Positions 19,171 through 28,517 of a stretch of 64,000 bases of DNA are shown in pieces (the first letter of the stretch is position 1; each line of letters begins with the position of its first letter). Position numbers and translations under genes: made by a program. The notes beneath the pieces were generated by a model. That model ran no database searches, was not told where the DNA came from, and saw only the letters and a program-made list of their open reading frames with translations. Source of the stretch: Croceivirga thetidis (GTDB lineage: Bacteria; Bacteroidota; Bacteroidia; Flavobacteriales; Flavobacteriaceae); the NCBI RefSeq assembly GCF_012272815.1, contig NZ_JAAWWL010000001.1, positions 1,675,146 through 1,739,145 of the forward strand, read 5' to 3'.

Positions 19171-21573
19171 CTATTTCTTAGGTTTAAGAATGGATATGTC
19201 AGCAGCAACGGAGTCAATTTTTTCTTTTGAAAAGAAAACAGGAAAATACTGATCCTCTGCCCAAGATTTAAAAAGGTTGTCGTAAAATGGACTATCAGGG
19301 TCGCCGGACTGACCTGGTCCGTTGGTGCCTACGGCAGTATCCCAGTCGCCAGTATTCACAATCAATCGGAAAGAGGCCCCACTACTTTGCCTATCGTTAT
19401 TGCCCGTTGACCCAGGTGTGTAACCATTTCCCCCTCGCGGAAGTGGTCCAAGGTTCATTTTATCCTTCAAGCTGTCTTTTACAACTGAACCCAAAGCATG
19501 TGACATATAGGTGTGTTTATTTTTTTCTTGTCCATAATGCCATTGGGCCATGTCGCTGCCCAATCGTTTTTCAAGACTGACCAAAGCATCCTTAAAGGCA
19601 TCCGAAATAAACTGGTTTCGAACGGATTCTGAATTTGGTCCAAATTTTTTGTTAGGATTTATAATCCAATCCATAACCGTTTTAAGTTGTAGGGCAGTAA
19701 TGTACTTTTTAGCTTCCTCAGGAATGAACAGCCCTTCTGCTTTTTCCTTGAGTTGCGTTTCCCATTCCACATAAATGGCTGCTTCAATTGAATTGGGTAG
19801 TAATTGGTAATCCCAATCCATGAGCATTGTCTTGGCATTGGCAGCCTTATCACTAAAAACTAAATCATTCAATAGCGGTACCAATTGACGGGCCGGTAGT
19901 GAGGTGTAATCCACTTGTAGGGCCTTCATGTCCTCCATTGTCATTTTTTTTCCAGATTCCAGTACTTCCTCAACCCGCTCGCCTCGATATGGGTCCGACC
20001 AAGAAAAGCCGATTGCATCCCAATGTTCATAATTTTCTGGGGTTACATTTTGGTTCGCTGTGGCCAAAAAACCGTTATCAGGATTATAGGCATTCGGTTT
20101 TTCAATAATCGGTAGAAAACCATCCCATTCGTATCGGCCATCCCCAGGAACTGGTACCAAACCACTAAAATTTCTTCGGATGGGGGCAATTCCGACAGCT
20201 TGCCATCCGATGTTCCCTGCTGCATCGGCCCAAATCATGTTTTCACCAGGAATATGACTGTAGTTACAAGCTTCACGAAATTCTTCCCAAGTCTTGGCCT
20301 GGTCCATACGAAGTGATGCTAAATACGGAGAACCTCCTGGTTCAAGCCAAGCGCAACGAACGGCATAGGCTTTAAGGTGCTCTTCATCAACATAGGTGAC
20401 CGGACCATGTAAGGTATATTTTAATTCAATGGATTTGGCTTCTTGCCCCTTAACAGGAATTATTTCTGTAAATGTTGTCATCGGTATCCATTCTCCTTGA
20501 TACTTGTATTCATCAGGATTCTCAGGATTTAAATCATAGACATACAAATCTTCACCATCGGTTCTAAAAACCGTAAGTCCCCATGCCCCATATTCATTAT
20601 GTCCAATTGAAATACCAGGTATTTCAGGTTCTCCGCCTCCGATTACATTCCATCCCGGAGCAACCAAATGCGCCATATAACGCAAAGAAGGAACTGCAAT
20701 GGTCCGATGTGGGTCATTGGCCATATAGGTATTTCCATCTTCCATAAGTTTACCACTGACCACCCAATTGTTGCTACCCAATGCCAAGGAGTCAGTTTTG
20801 ATTTGGCTCTTTTGCAAAAGGGCTGTGGTGGTTGAGGTATTACGGTATTTTTCAACAACATCTTCAGGTTGGAAAGCCACTGGTTTTCGATAAGCATTGT
20901 ACAATTCGAGAATATCATCAAATAACAGGGATTTGTCGATTGCAGGGTCTAATGATAACTTTGGTTCCTTCGGGTGGAACCATAAGAGCTCCTTTACTTT
21001 TTCTTCTCCAATTGCTGCAACGGCCCGACCAATTTGTAGTTCTTGTCCAATATTGCCCAAAAGCCCTTGATGCCTAGAAATCACCACTTCTGGAGTCCAT
21101 TTTTGAGGAAGGGTATTTAGTATTTTGAACTCAATTGGTAGAGAATCCGGATTTTCCAAAACTTCATTAATATAGGCATTGACCCCATCGGTGTATGCAG
21201 TAATAATCTCAACTCCTTCATCATGATAATAGTTCATTTCAGAAGTCATGTCTCCCCTAAATTTGAATAATCGGGTTCCGATATCACGCTTTAATTCGCG
21301 CTCACCAAGGAGTTCCGCAACCGTGCCGGTTGCCTGTCTTCTCCAAATCTCAAACTGAAATAAACGGTCTTTTGCAGCGGCATAGCCCTGGGCAAAAAAC
21401 AAATCGTGTTGGTTGTTTGCATAAATATGGTTGATACCCCATTCATCACGAACAATTTCAACGTCATCCTGTAAACCTTCAATTACTAAGGTTTGAGCTG
21501 AGATATCGGTACTTTTTTTACAAGATAAAACCAGCAAAAAGAGTCCAAAAATGAAAAAGCGGTGCAAAGACAT
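19171..21573 (-). CDS. Penicillin acylase family lipoprotein (Ntn hydrolase, S45)
   Basis: The 800-residue precursor belongs to the penicillin/cephalosporin/AHL acylase family, which hydrolyses amide-linked acyl chains. It has a lipoprotein signal ending at Cys18 (LLVLSC), an alpha-chain region (residues 30-245), a linker, and the autocleavage site LGSNNW, with Ser267 as the new N-terminal nucleophile of the beta chain. Further family marks are MANDPHR and the late GGNGYTPGSTGNNDRQSSGA segment. It should be exported and anchored by lipid. Substrates in the family include penicillins, acyl-homoserine lactones and peptides. Which applies here cannot be told. It is first in a two-gene unit with the alpha/beta hydrolase. 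Confidence 0.9.
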   Translation of the reverse strand: MSLHRFFIFGLFLLVLSCKKSTDISAQTLVIEGLQDDVEIVRDEWGINHIYANNQHDLFFAQGYAAAKDRLFQFEIWRRQATGTVAELLGERELKRDIGTRLFKFRGDMTSEMNYYHDEGVEIITAYTDGVNAYINEVLENPDSLPIEFKILNTLPQKWTPEVVISRHQGLLGNIGQELQIGRAVAAIGEEKVKELLWFHPKEPKLSLDPAIDKSLLFDDILELYNAYRKPVAFQPEDVVEKYRNTSTTTALLQKSQIKTDSLALGSNNWVVSGKLMEDGNTYMANDPHRTIAVPSLRYMAHLVAPGWNVIGGGEPEIPGISIGHNEYGAWGLTVFRTDGEDLYVYDLNPENPDEYKYQGEWIPMTTFTEIIPVKGQEAKSIELKYTLHGPVTYVDEEHLKAYAVRCAWLEPGGSPYLASLRMDQAKTWEEFREACNYSHIPGENMIWADAAGNIGWQAVGIAPIRRNFSGLVPVPGDGRYEWDGFLPIIEKPNAYNPDNGFLATANQNVTPENYEHWDAIGFSWSDPYRGERVEEVLESGKKMTMEDMKALQVDYTSLPARQLVPLLNDLVFSDKAANAKTMLMDWDYQLLPNSIEAAIYVEWETQLKEKAEGLFIPEEAKKYITALQLKTVMDWIINPNKKFGPNSESVRNQFISDAFKDALVSLEKRLGSDMAQWHYGQEKNKHTYMSHALGSVVKDSLKDKMNLGPLPRGGNGYTPGSTGNNDRQSSGASFRLIVNTGDWDTAVGTNGPGQSGDPDSPFYDNLFKSWAEDQYFPVFFSKEKIDSVAADISILKPKK

Positions 21574-21651
21574 ATTCTTTAGCGGTTGGTTTTTAAAGAT
21601 AGCGAATAGTGTTTTATGTAGTTCAGTGCCTAAAATAATAGGCGATACGGA

Positions 21652-22362
21652 CTAGTTCTTACGCCTGTAGAGGTAAGGATTACTACCTGGGGTCTCCTTT
21701 TTTAATTTGGGCAAGCGTTCAAATTGATTCGTTGCCAACATTTTCTTTTGAAATCGACTTCTATCCAATTTTTCGCCTAATATGGTTTCGTGAAGTCGAT
21801 GCAATTGAGGCATGGTAAATTCTTCCTGCAGCAAATTATACGTCAGCTGTTCACGCTGAATATCCTCTTTTAGACGATTCCTTGCTTTTAGGATGATAGA
21901 TTCATGGTCCAATCCCATATCAGGTAATTCATCAAAACTAAACCAGTCCACGGCCTCATCAAATTCACCCGGTTTGGGACTTAATTGTTCAATATCTACC
22001 AAAGAATAATATGCTAGGGTAACGAAGCGTTGGGCGAGCCAGTGGTCTTTTTGCCACGGTAATCCTCTTTCTTCAAAAAAAGCCTTGAATTCCGCCAAGA
22101 AATTTCGATTGCTATCTCCAAAAACACTCAAAAATTTAAAATGTGGCTTTTCAAGAGCGGTACGCTCCTTCAAAATTCGTTGTACTGCGGTGTCGACCGA
22201 TTCTTCGATTTTAATATGACCTCCTGGTAGTACCCATTTGTCCGCAATGTTCAATAACAAGCATTTAAGTGCACCTTCTTGATAACCGATAATAACTAAA
22301 TCAATCGAAAGGTTGGGCAAGAAGTCCCTGCCTTGATATTCCAGTACCTTTTCAATCCCCAT
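21652..22362 (-). CDS. Nudix-type transcriptional regulator (NrtR/AraR-like)
   Basis: The 236-residue protein has an N-terminal Nudix fold (about residues 15-150) and a C-terminal winged helix (about 155-236, ending SNPYLYRRK), the architecture of NrtR/AraR regulators. The Nudix box starts at Gly48 but is degenerate. The REUXEE core reads R-I-L-K-E-R at 62-67, losing two of the catalytic glutamates, and the final Gly is Ala69. Hydrolysis is therefore unlikely and ligand sensing is favoured. It is divergent from a GH3 glucosidase. The 79 bases between the starts contain two TTTGTG-N9-CACAAA inverted repeats. A sugar or sugar phosphate as effector is inferred from the neighbour and from the known AraR of Bacteroides. 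Confidence 0.85.
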   Translation of the reverse strand: MGIEKVLEYQGRDFLPNLSIDLVIIGYQEGALKCLLLNIADKWVLPGGHIKIEESVDTAVQRILKERTALEKPHFKFLSVFGDSNRNFLAEFKAFFEERGLPWQKDHWLAQRFVTLAYYSLVDIEQLSPKPGEFDEAVDWFSFDELPDMGLDHESIILKARNRLKEDIQREQLTYNLLQEEFTMPQLHRLHETILGEKLDRSRFQKKMLATNQFERLPKLKKETPGSNPYLYRRKN

Positions 22363-22378
22363 AGTTCAAAAATACTGT

Positions 22379-22399
22379 TTTGTGTCGTTTCGTCACAAA
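22379..22399. promoter_or_regulatory. Operator 1 of the Nudix regulator/GH3 intergenic region
   Basis: A TTTGTG-N9-CACAAA inverted repeat, centred at 22389, lies 17 bases before the regulator start codon on the minus strand. It has the same arms and spacer length as operator 2. The two centres are 33 bases apart, about three helical turns, so both would face the same side of the DNA. It most likely mediates autoregulation. Confidence 0.7.
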
Positions 22400-22407
22400 T
22401 AAAAATC

Positions 22408-22415
22408 TATATTTG
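22408..22415 (+). promoter_or_regulatory. -7 element of the GH3 glucosidase promoter
   Basis: TATATTTG is an exact match to the Bacteroidota -7 consensus TAnnTTTG, 26 bases before the GH3 ATG at 22442. No good TTG lies at the expected 19-21 base distance upstream. The element overlaps the left arm of operator 2, so a bound regulator would block it. Confidence 0.55.
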
Positions 22416-22434
22416 TGACGATAAGCCACAAATA
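22410..22434. promoter_or_regulatory. Operator 2 of the Nudix regulator/GH3 intergenic region
   Basis: A perfect inverted repeat TATTTGTG-N9-CACAAATA, centred at 22422, ends seven bases before the GH3 ATG. It covers the GH3 -7 element and the presumed transcription start. With the matching repeat at 22379-22399 it forms a phased operator pair. Repression of GH3 by the divergent Nudix regulator is the simplest reading. Confidence 0.75.
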
Positions 22435-22441
22435 TAATATC

Positions 22442-24862
22442 ATGAAGAAAAAGTTTATTCTAGGTGCAAAAATCTTGGGGGTATTGCTTCTGCTATTTGG
22501 TATTGCCGCATTTTTCGGTTTCCGATATATCAGCAACAGTTTTTTGGATTTTGAAGGTGATTATACCGAGCAAACAGATTTGAAAACACTGAAGGATATG
22601 GATTATGTGTATCTCGATAGGAATGGAAATGGTAAGCTCGACACCTATGAAGATGACCGACTTCCCATCAAGATTCGGGTAGCAGATGTACTCTCACAGA
22701 TGACAATTGAAGAGAAAATACATTTATTGAAAGGATCAGGTATTGCTTCTGCCATGGGGCAAAGTGAACCAGGAGGCATACCGGGAGCTGTTGGAACTAT
22801 TGTGCCTACACCTCGATTAGGAATCCCTACTGTTTACCTTTCTGATGGTCCTGCGGGTCTTCGTATTCTTCCTGAAAGGGAAGGTGAGGATCGAACCTAT
22901 TACTGCACTGCTTTTCCGATTGCGACCTTGCTCGCGTCATCATGGAATGAGGAGTTGATTTATGAAGTGGGAAATGCCATGGGCAACGAAGCCGTGGAGT
23001 ATGGGATTGACGTGATTTTGGGTCCGGGTGCGAATATTCAAAGGCATCCCCTATGTGGCAGAAATTTTGAATATTTTTCTGAAGACCCATTGTTATCAGG
23101 TTATATGGGCGCTGCCATTGTCAATGGAATTGAAAGTAATGGGGTTGGAACCGCGGTCAAACATTTTGTGGCCAACAATCAAGAGACCGAGCGAATGGTA
23201 AATGATGTACGCATTTCTGATAGGGCATTTCGCGAGATATATCTGAAAGGATTCGAACATATTGTTGAACGGTCACAACCATGGACCATCATGTCATCCT
23301 ATAACAAGATTAATGGTGTCTATGCTTCAGAGAATAAAGAAGTCTTGACCGACATTTTACGGGGAGAATGGGGCTTTGAAGGTTTGGTCATGACCGATTG
23401 GTTTGGGGGTAAAAATCCACCAGCACAAATAGCCTCAGGAAATGATTTGTTGGAACCAGGAACTAAAAAACAGTGGGAGGCATTATCGGAAGCTTATGAA
23501 AATGGTGAATTGTCCGAAACAGAAATTGATGTGGCTGCCACCCGCATATTGACCTTGATTTTTAAGAGTAGAAAGATGCAGGATTATGTCTATCAAGAAA
23601 ATCCTGATCTGAAAAAGCATGCTGAAGTAACTAGGAATTCAGCTGCAGAGGGAATGGTGCTCTTGAAAAACGAAGGGGTCTTACCCTTGACCAATACTAA
23701 AAATATAGCTTTATTAGGGGTCACTTCTTATGAATTTATTGCAGGCGGAACCGGCTCGGGCGATGTGAACGAAGCCTATACCATTTCATTGGAAGAAGGA
23801 TTGGCCAATGCTGGATTTGAAATTAATGAAGCTGGTAAAGTTGCTTTTGCAAACCATAGAAATACCAATCCAGAAGGATTTAAAAAGCCTGAAGGAATGG
23901 AAGCGATTTTCAACCCTTTTTCTCCACCTGAAATGAATTATACCACAGAACAATTGAATGAAATCATTGCAACCACGGATGTGGGTATTTTGACCCTAGG
24001 GCGAAATGCTGGTGAAGGCGGTGACCGAAAGGAAAAAGATGATTTTCTATTATCGGAAAATGAACAATCAATGTTAAAAATGGTAACCGAAGCTTTTCAC
24101 AATGCAGGTAAGAAGTTGGTGGTGGTCATGAATATTGGTGGGGTAATCGAGACCGCTTCTTGGAAAGACCTACCCGATGCTATATTGCTGGCTTGGCAAG
24201 GCGGACAAGAAGGCGGGAATTCCGTTGCTGATATTTTAAGTGGAAAAAAGAACCCTAGCGGAAAATTACCCATGACTTTTCCAATCAATTTAGGGGATCA
24301 TGCGTCACATGCCAATTTTCCAAAGAATCCCAAGCTCTGGAATATGAAGGATATGATGACGACCTTACTTTTTCCACCGGAAGAAAAGCTAGAGGCAGCT
24401 TGGGTTAAAGACGAAGATTATACGCAATACCAAGAAGATATTTATGTGGGATACCGTCATTTCGATAAGTCAAAAATGGATGTTTCATATCCGTTTGGGT
24501 ACGGACTTTCATATTCGGATTTTGAGTATGGCGATGTTTCGGTACTAACTGAAAATGATACCATCAACGTTAGCCTTACCATTAAGAACATTGGAGAGGT
24601 AGCTGGCAAGGAAGTTGTCCAGATTTATGTTGAAAAACTGAATTCCAACATCGACAGACCAATTCAAGAATTAAAGGGGTTTATAAAAACCAAGCTTCTA
24701 CAGCCTGAAGCTATCGATAGTATATCGGTAAAGATTCCAGTAAAGGAATTGCGGTATTGGAATGAGAAAACCGACAATTGGACCTTGGAAAATGGGGCGT
24801 ATCAAATTAAAGTTGGTTCCTCTTCAAGAGACATTCGTAAAACTTCTGAACTGGAGCTTTAA
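22442..24862 (+). CDS. GH3 family beta-glucosidase, membrane- or lipid-independent N-terminal anchor
   Basis: The 806-residue glycoside hydrolase has a short basic start and hydrophobic helix (residues 10-28) that is a signal anchor. An EF-hand-like calcium loop follows at 59-70 (DRNGNGKLDTYE), then the GH3 N-terminal TIM barrel (about 80-390), the C-terminal sandwich (about 410-640) and a fibronectin-III-like domain (about 715-806). Nucleophile Asp319 sits in GLVMTDW, and substrate-side motifs include VKHFVANNQE and LSDGPAGLR. It would remove terminal beta-linked sugars, probably in the periplasm. The ATG at 22442 was chosen because the upstream extension reads through an operator. Control by the divergent Nudix regulator is indicated by the two operators. 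Confidence 0.92.
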   Translation: MKKKFILGAKILGVLLLLFGIAAFFGFRYISNSFLDFEGDYTEQTDLKTLKDMDYVYLDRNGNGKLDTYEDDRLPIKIRVADVLSQMTIEEKIHLLKGSGIASAMGQSEPGGIPGAVGTIVPTPRLGIPTVYLSDGPAGLRILPEREGEDRTYYCTAFPIATLLASSWNEELIYEVGNAMGNEAVEYGIDVILGPGANIQRHPLCGRNFEYFSEDPLLSGYMGAAIVNGIESNGVGTAVKHFVANNQETERMVNDVRISDRAFREIYLKGFEHIVERSQPWTIMSSYNKINGVYASENKEVLTDILRGEWGFEGLVMTDWFGGKNPPAQIASGNDLLEPGTKKQWEALSEAYENGELSETEIDVAATRILTLIFKSRKMQDYVYQENPDLKKHAEVTRNSAAEGMVLLKNEGVLPLTNTKNIALLGVTSYEFIAGGTGSGDVNEAYTISLEEGLANAGFEINEAGKVAFANHRNTNPEGFKKPEGMEAIFNPFSPPEMNYTTEQLNEIIATTDVGILTLGRNAGEGGDRKEKDDFLLSENEQSMLKMVTEAFHNAGKKLVVVMNIGGVIETASWKDLPDAILLAWQGGQEGGNSVADILSGKKNPSGKLPMTFPINLGDHASHANFPKNPKLWNMKDMMTTLLFPPEEKLEAAWVKDEDYTQYQEDIYVGYRHFDKSKMDVSYPFGYGLSYSDFEYGDVSVLTENDTINVSLTIKNIGEVAGKEVVQIYVEKLNSNIDRPIQELKGFIKTKLLQPEAIDSISVKIPVKELRYWNEKTDNWTLENGAYQIKVGSSSRDIRKTSELEL

Positions 24863-24876
24863 ATTTTATAGTGCGA

Positions 24877-25800
24877 TTAGGAGAAGTGTGGCACAAGCAT
24901 TTCTCCTAGTTCCTCTACAACCACATCTGCCGGTCTTGAACCGTATTTAAGGTTCAGTATGACATGGTTTACTCCATGATTTTCGAGGTTTTTGATGTAG
25001 GAAACTAAAAATTCGGAACCAGCTTGAAAACCTAAATGAATGGGTTTTGGCATAGCCTTCTCGTCTTCCATCAAGTCGATATAGAGTGATTGCATGTATG
25101 GTTTCCAAGATTGTTCAGTTCGTTCTAGACTGTTTTGCCAATCTTGCATGCTCTTCTTTAAAAAATCGAAATTTCTAGGATAATACAACCAACCATCTGC
25201 GTTCTCCGCAATCCAATCCAAGTTTTGTCCGGAATGACCAGTTACGAACATAGGGGTTTTTGTCTCGTATTTCGGAACCAGGTCTATAGTGCCATTTAAT
25301 TGTCCATAGTCAGAACCGTTTAAGACCGGAAAACTACCTTGCAGGGTCTTTAGGTAATTGAAACTATCCTTGAATAACTCACTCTTTTCTGAAAGGGATT
25401 TTCCAAAAGCGGGAAATTCACTGGGTCTGTCACCAGAGGCAACCCCCAAGAGTACCCTCCCTTTTGAAAGTAACTGTATGCTGGCCAAAGATTTGGCGGT
25501 ATGTACGGGATGGCGTAGGGGCAAAATAATACTTCCCGATGCCAGGGCGATTTGATTGGTTTGGTTCATGATATGGGTCATATAAACCCAAGTGTCGTAA
25601 AGTTGTCCAGCATCCCCGAAGGTAGGGTCATGGAATGGCACATCACGAAACCATAATGCTTTAAATCCCAGCACTTCCGCTCGTTTGGCCAAGACTTCTT
25701 GGTTTTCCATTTTGGCAATTGAACCTTGGTAGGACTCTATGGGAAAGACCAACCCTAAAGTTAATTTCCCTTTTGTTGCGACCTCATTAAAAACCGACAT
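24877..25800 (-). CDS. LLM class (luciferase-like) flavin oxidoreductase
   Basis: The 307-residue protein is a luciferase-like monooxygenase-fold enzyme using FMN or F420-type cofactors. Visible marks are LTLGLVFPIE at the N-terminus, AEVLGFKALWFRDVPF, IALASGSIILPLRHPVHTAK (the conserved strand-turn at about residues 93-112) and GRVLLGVASGDRPSEF. The substrate is unknown. It is the last gene of a four-gene minus-strand unit, with only two bases to the SDR gene upstream. I chose the ATG at 25800; a TTG two codons earlier would overlap the SDR stop. The divergent HxlR regulator at the head of the unit suggests a role in handling reactive carbonyl or quinone compounds. Confidence 0.85.
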   Translation of the reverse strand: MSVFNEVATKGKLTLGLVFPIESYQGSIAKMENQEVLAKRAEVLGFKALWFRDVPFHDPTFGDAGQLYDTWVYMTHIMNQTNQIALASGSIILPLRHPVHTAKSLASIQLLSKGRVLLGVASGDRPSEFPAFGKSLSEKSELFKDSFNYLKTLQGSFPVLNGSDYGQLNGTIDLVPKYETKTPMFVTGHSGQNLDWIAENADGWLYYPRNFDFLKKSMQDWQNSLERTEQSWKPYMQSLYIDLMEDEKAMPKPIHLGFQAGSEFLVSYIKNLENHGVNHVILNLKYGSRPADVVVEELGEMLVPHFS

Positions 25801-25802
25801 TG

Positions 25803-26621
25803 TCAAGAATTTTGATTGGAAAGCACTAGTTCCGTAGTCTTCAGTAATCCCTCAATTTTAGCTTCGGAATACGCATCTGGATGTGCTTCTGCGAACCGCC
25901 CTCGTGGGTCGCCTTTGTCATTGTCAAAGTACTTTCCACTTTCCCCTTCAAATTCAGGAGACACTGCCAAGTCAAACAAAATATTGGCGCCCTTATCGGC
26001 AGGTGACCAATGATTTCCGTAGGCTTCTTTCACCATTTTTGTGTTCAATAGTGACCCTGGATTTACTGCAATAACAGAAACATCTTTGAACTTTTTGGCC
26101 AAATCAAAACTCCACGTGGTCAGTGCCAATTTGCTTTGTGCATAGCTTTCTTGTTGCGTTAGCGATATTGTGCCTTGCAGTGCATCCGTTGAAACCGCGG
26201 CTTGTGCTGCCGAACTTAGGTTTATGATTCTTGAATTTGCTGATTTCTTTAGCAGCGGTAACATTTCTCGGGTCAATACATAAGGAGCTAAGTAATTTAC
26301 CTTAAAACGGATATCGAGTTCCCCAATGTTATGTGGATGAGGTGTTTTAAAGACTCCGGCGTTGTTGATGAGTACATCAAGTTTTGATAGTTGAAAGGCG
26401 GTCTTTTCTGCGAAGGCCTTTACTTTCTTAAGATTCGATAAATCAGCTTGGGCACCAAAAACTTTCATAGAACCAGATTCCTTTCTTATCTCGTCTATGG
26501 TCCCCTCAATCTTTTCTTTGTTGCGTCCGTGGATGTAAATCTGGTGACCTTCCCTAGCAAGTTTTTTGGCAGCTAATTTGCCAATACCGTCGGTGCTTCC
26601 TGTGATTAAGATTGATTTCAT
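25803..26621 (-). CDS. Short-chain dehydrogenase/reductase
   Basis: The 272-residue classical SDR has the cofactor motif TGSTDGIG at residues 7-14, NNAG at about 87-90 and the catalytic pair in YAQSK (about residues 160-164), with a Ser upstream in NLSSAAQ. The basic residue after the glycine motif (HGRNKEK) favours NADPH. The substrate is unknown, and the family includes retinol-type and carbonyl reductases. It is third of the HxlR-linked operon. It overlaps the end of the cupin lipoprotein gene by four bases (ATGA) and is followed after two bases by the LLM gene. Tight coupling suggests the enzymes act together. Confidence 0.9.
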   Translation of the reverse strand: MKSILITGSTDGIGKLAAKKLAREGHQIYIHGRNKEKIEGTIDEIRKESGSMKVFGAQADLSNLKKVKAFAEKTAFQLSKLDVLINNAGVFKTPHPHNIGELDIRFKVNYLAPYVLTREMLPLLKKSANSRIINLSSAAQAAVSTDALQGTISLTQQESYAQSKLALTTWSFDLAKKFKDVSVIAVNPGSLLNTKMVKEAYGNHWSPADKGANILFDLAVSPEFEGESGKYFDNDKGDPRGRFAEAHPDAYSEAKIEGLLKTTELVLSNQNS

Positions 26622-27487
26622 TGTTTATTTATTTTATAGGTTCCGTTCGTTCTGATATATAGAAGCACTTCACTTTCTTGAGTTGAAACGGAATGGATTG
26701 CTTTAGAAGTGGAACTAAATGAACTCCCTGGGTCTAATGTTTTTATCACTGCGTTTTGAGGAAGGACATAATTCAATTCACCCGATATAACCACACCGTG
26801 CACAACTGTGCCTTCAGTTTCAATGTTACCCATGAACCCTTTTGGCAACTTTACAAAAGTGCCTATTGATTCACCATCATCCCATAGAAAACTTAATTTC
26901 GCTTCACTTTCTTTGGCAATCCAACTAGTTTCTTCATCGGTTAACCAAACAACATTTGAAGCGTCTATGTTAATGGGTCGTTCGCCATTATCAAAAGACT
27001 CACTAACTGGTTTTACCAAATAAGGCCCTTTATCTATTTCAACGAGCGCAATGTTGTCTTCACCATTGGCTGCTGTAATATGTGCTTCGCCTTGTGGTTG
27101 GGTCCAGAAACTACCTGGTTTCATCCACATTTTTTCGGCATTGGGGTCATCGTTATGAATGGCTCCTTTAATAACCACCGCCCGATAGGTTACGTTATGA
27201 ATATGTGGAGGAGAGGAAAAGCCGTCAACAAACTTTGCCAGAAAACCTGTGGCAACTTCACCATTTCTATCGCCCCAAATAGTTCCAGCTTGAGGGCTTT
27301 GGTCGCCCCTTGCTGGGTTCAACTTTTGCCATACAATTTCAGAACGTAACAGCACTTTGTTTGTTGGATTCGCTACTGAAATAGGGCTGTTGTTTCCATT
27401 TTGATTATTGCCAGTTTTGTTTTCATTGCAAGCGTTTAAAAACAAAACTGCAACCAAGAAAAGGGGGAATTTCAATTTTAAAAACAT
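26618..27487 (-). CDS. DUF4437 cupin lipoprotein
   Basis: The 289-residue exported lipoprotein (lipobox FLNAC, Cys20) contains a duplicated cupin-type fold of the DUF4437 family. The marks are VWQKLNPARGDQSPQAGT, a HIH pair in SSPPHIHNVTYRAVV (metal-binding candidates), and a second half with GSFSSTSKAIHSV. Bicupins of this type may bind metal and act as quercetinase-like dioxygenases or sensors, but the activity is not known. It is second in the operon, nine bases after the MDR dehydrogenase gene and overlapping the SDR gene by four. It is the only exported product of the operon. Confidence 0.85.
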   Translation of the reverse strand: MFLKLKFPLFLVAVLFLNACNENKTGNNQNGNNSPISVANPTNKVLLRSEIVWQKLNPARGDQSPQAGTIWGDRNGEVATGFLAKFVDGFSSPPHIHNVTYRAVVIKGAIHNDDPNAEKMWMKPGSFWTQPQGEAHITAANGEDNIALVEIDKGPYLVKPVSESFDNGERPINIDASNVVWLTDEETSWIAKESEAKLSFLWDDGESIGTFVKLPKGFMGNIETEGTVVHGVVISGELNYVLPQNAVIKTLDPGSSFSSTSKAIHSVSTQESEVLLYIRTNGTYKINKQ

Positions 27488-27496
27488 TGGATTTTG

Positions 27497-28483
27497 TTAG
27501 TGTTCAATAACTACCTTTCCCATGGCCAGACCACTTTCTAAGCGTGCATGGGCTTTTCCTGCTTCAGCTAGGGAGAAAGACTGCTCATCCAAGATAGGTT
27601 TTAAATCTCCTTGCTCTATTACTTCAGCAATACTTTTAAGGATTTCTCCGTGTTCTTCACGTTTGAAGTTGTGCAACATAGGTATCAACATAAAGACTAC
27701 GTGTAATGAAAGTCCTTTAAAGTGGGCAGTTGACAAATCCAATTCGCATAGCGACACTGTTGTTGCTATATGACCATTTAGGGCAGCTGCGTTAAAAGAA
27801 TTGATGAGGTTTGGTCCGCCAACAGAATCGTAGACAATATCGAATCCTTTTCCATCGGTGTATTTATTTACATAGTCTTCAACAGTTTCGGTCTTGTAAT
27901 TAATACCAGTGGCACCCAATCGTTCAATCAACTCCAATTGTTTTTCACCTCCGCCAGTCGAATAGACTTCAGCACCAAAATGTTTGGCCAATTGTAGGGC
28001 AATATGACCCACACCACCAGAACCACCATGAACCAATACTTTTTGTCCAAATCTGATGCCAGCACGAATCAAACCTTCATATGCTGTAATGCCCACCAGA
28101 GGAATTGCTGCAGCTTCCTGCATGCCAATATTCTTTGGTTTTTTTGCGATTAGCCGATTGTCTGCTGCAATATATTCGGCAAGGGTTCCAGGTAAACTGG
28201 CCAATCCTCCAACACACCCATACACTTCATCTCCAACCTTGAAATCGGAAACATCATGGGCTACGGCCACTACTTTTCCGGCGAAGTCCATTCCCAAAAG
28301 GGCAGGTGTTTCTGGCGATAAAGGAAGGTCGCTCCCCATTTTTCGAATCATGGTATCTACCGTATTTACACTTGATGCTGCTATTTTAATTAAGAGCTCT
28401 CCTGATTTTGGGGTTGGAACTTCTATTTCTTGCATTTCGAAGACAGAATTCTCTCCGTATTCGGTAATGATCATTGCTTTCAT
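27497..28483 (-). CDS. MDR-superfamily NAD(P)H quinone oxidoreductase-like dehydrogenase
   Basis: The 328-residue enzyme has the GroES-like N-terminal domain (residues 1-115) and a Rossmann domain with GSGGVGHIALQLAKHFGA (about 150-167). It lacks the cysteine-rich structural zinc loop, as expected for the quinone oxidoreductase/zeta-crystallin branch. It probably reduces quinones or alpha,beta-unsaturated carbonyls with NADPH. It is first in a four-gene operon (MDR, DUF4437, SDR, LLM) and divergent from an HxlR regulator. Its promoter (TATGTTTG at 28526-28519, TTG at 28549-28547) faces the hxlR promoter, with an operator at the start site. Confidence 0.9.
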   Translation of the reverse strand: MKAMIITEYGENSVFEMQEIEVPTPKSGELLIKIAASSVNTVDTMIRKMGSDLPLSPETPALLGMDFAGKVVAVAHDVSDFKVGDEVYGCVGGLASLPGTLAEYIAADNRLIAKKPKNIGMQEAAAIPLVGITAYEGLIRAGIRFGQKVLVHGGSGGVGHIALQLAKHFGAEVYSTGGGEKQLELIERLGATGINYKTETVEDYVNKYTDGKGFDIVYDSVGGPNLINSFNAAALNGHIATTVSLCELDLSTAHFKGLSLHVVFMLIPMLHNFKREEHGEILKSIAEVIEQGDLKPILDEQSFSLAEAGKAHARLESGLAMGKVVIEH

Positions 28484-28498
28484 GGCGTTGTTTTAATA

Positions 28499-28517
28499 AA
28501 CTATAAAAATTATAGTT
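28499..28517. promoter_or_regulatory. HxlR operator: perfect 8-bp-arm inverted repeat
   Basis: AACTATAA-AAA-TTATAGTT is a perfect inverted repeat of 19 bases. It covers the expected transcription start of the minus-strand operon (near 28513). Its right arm overlaps the TTG -33 element of the hxlR promoter at 28516-28518. A dimeric winged-helix repressor bound here would shut both promoters. HxlR as the ligand protein is inferred from adjacency. Confidence 0.75.
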
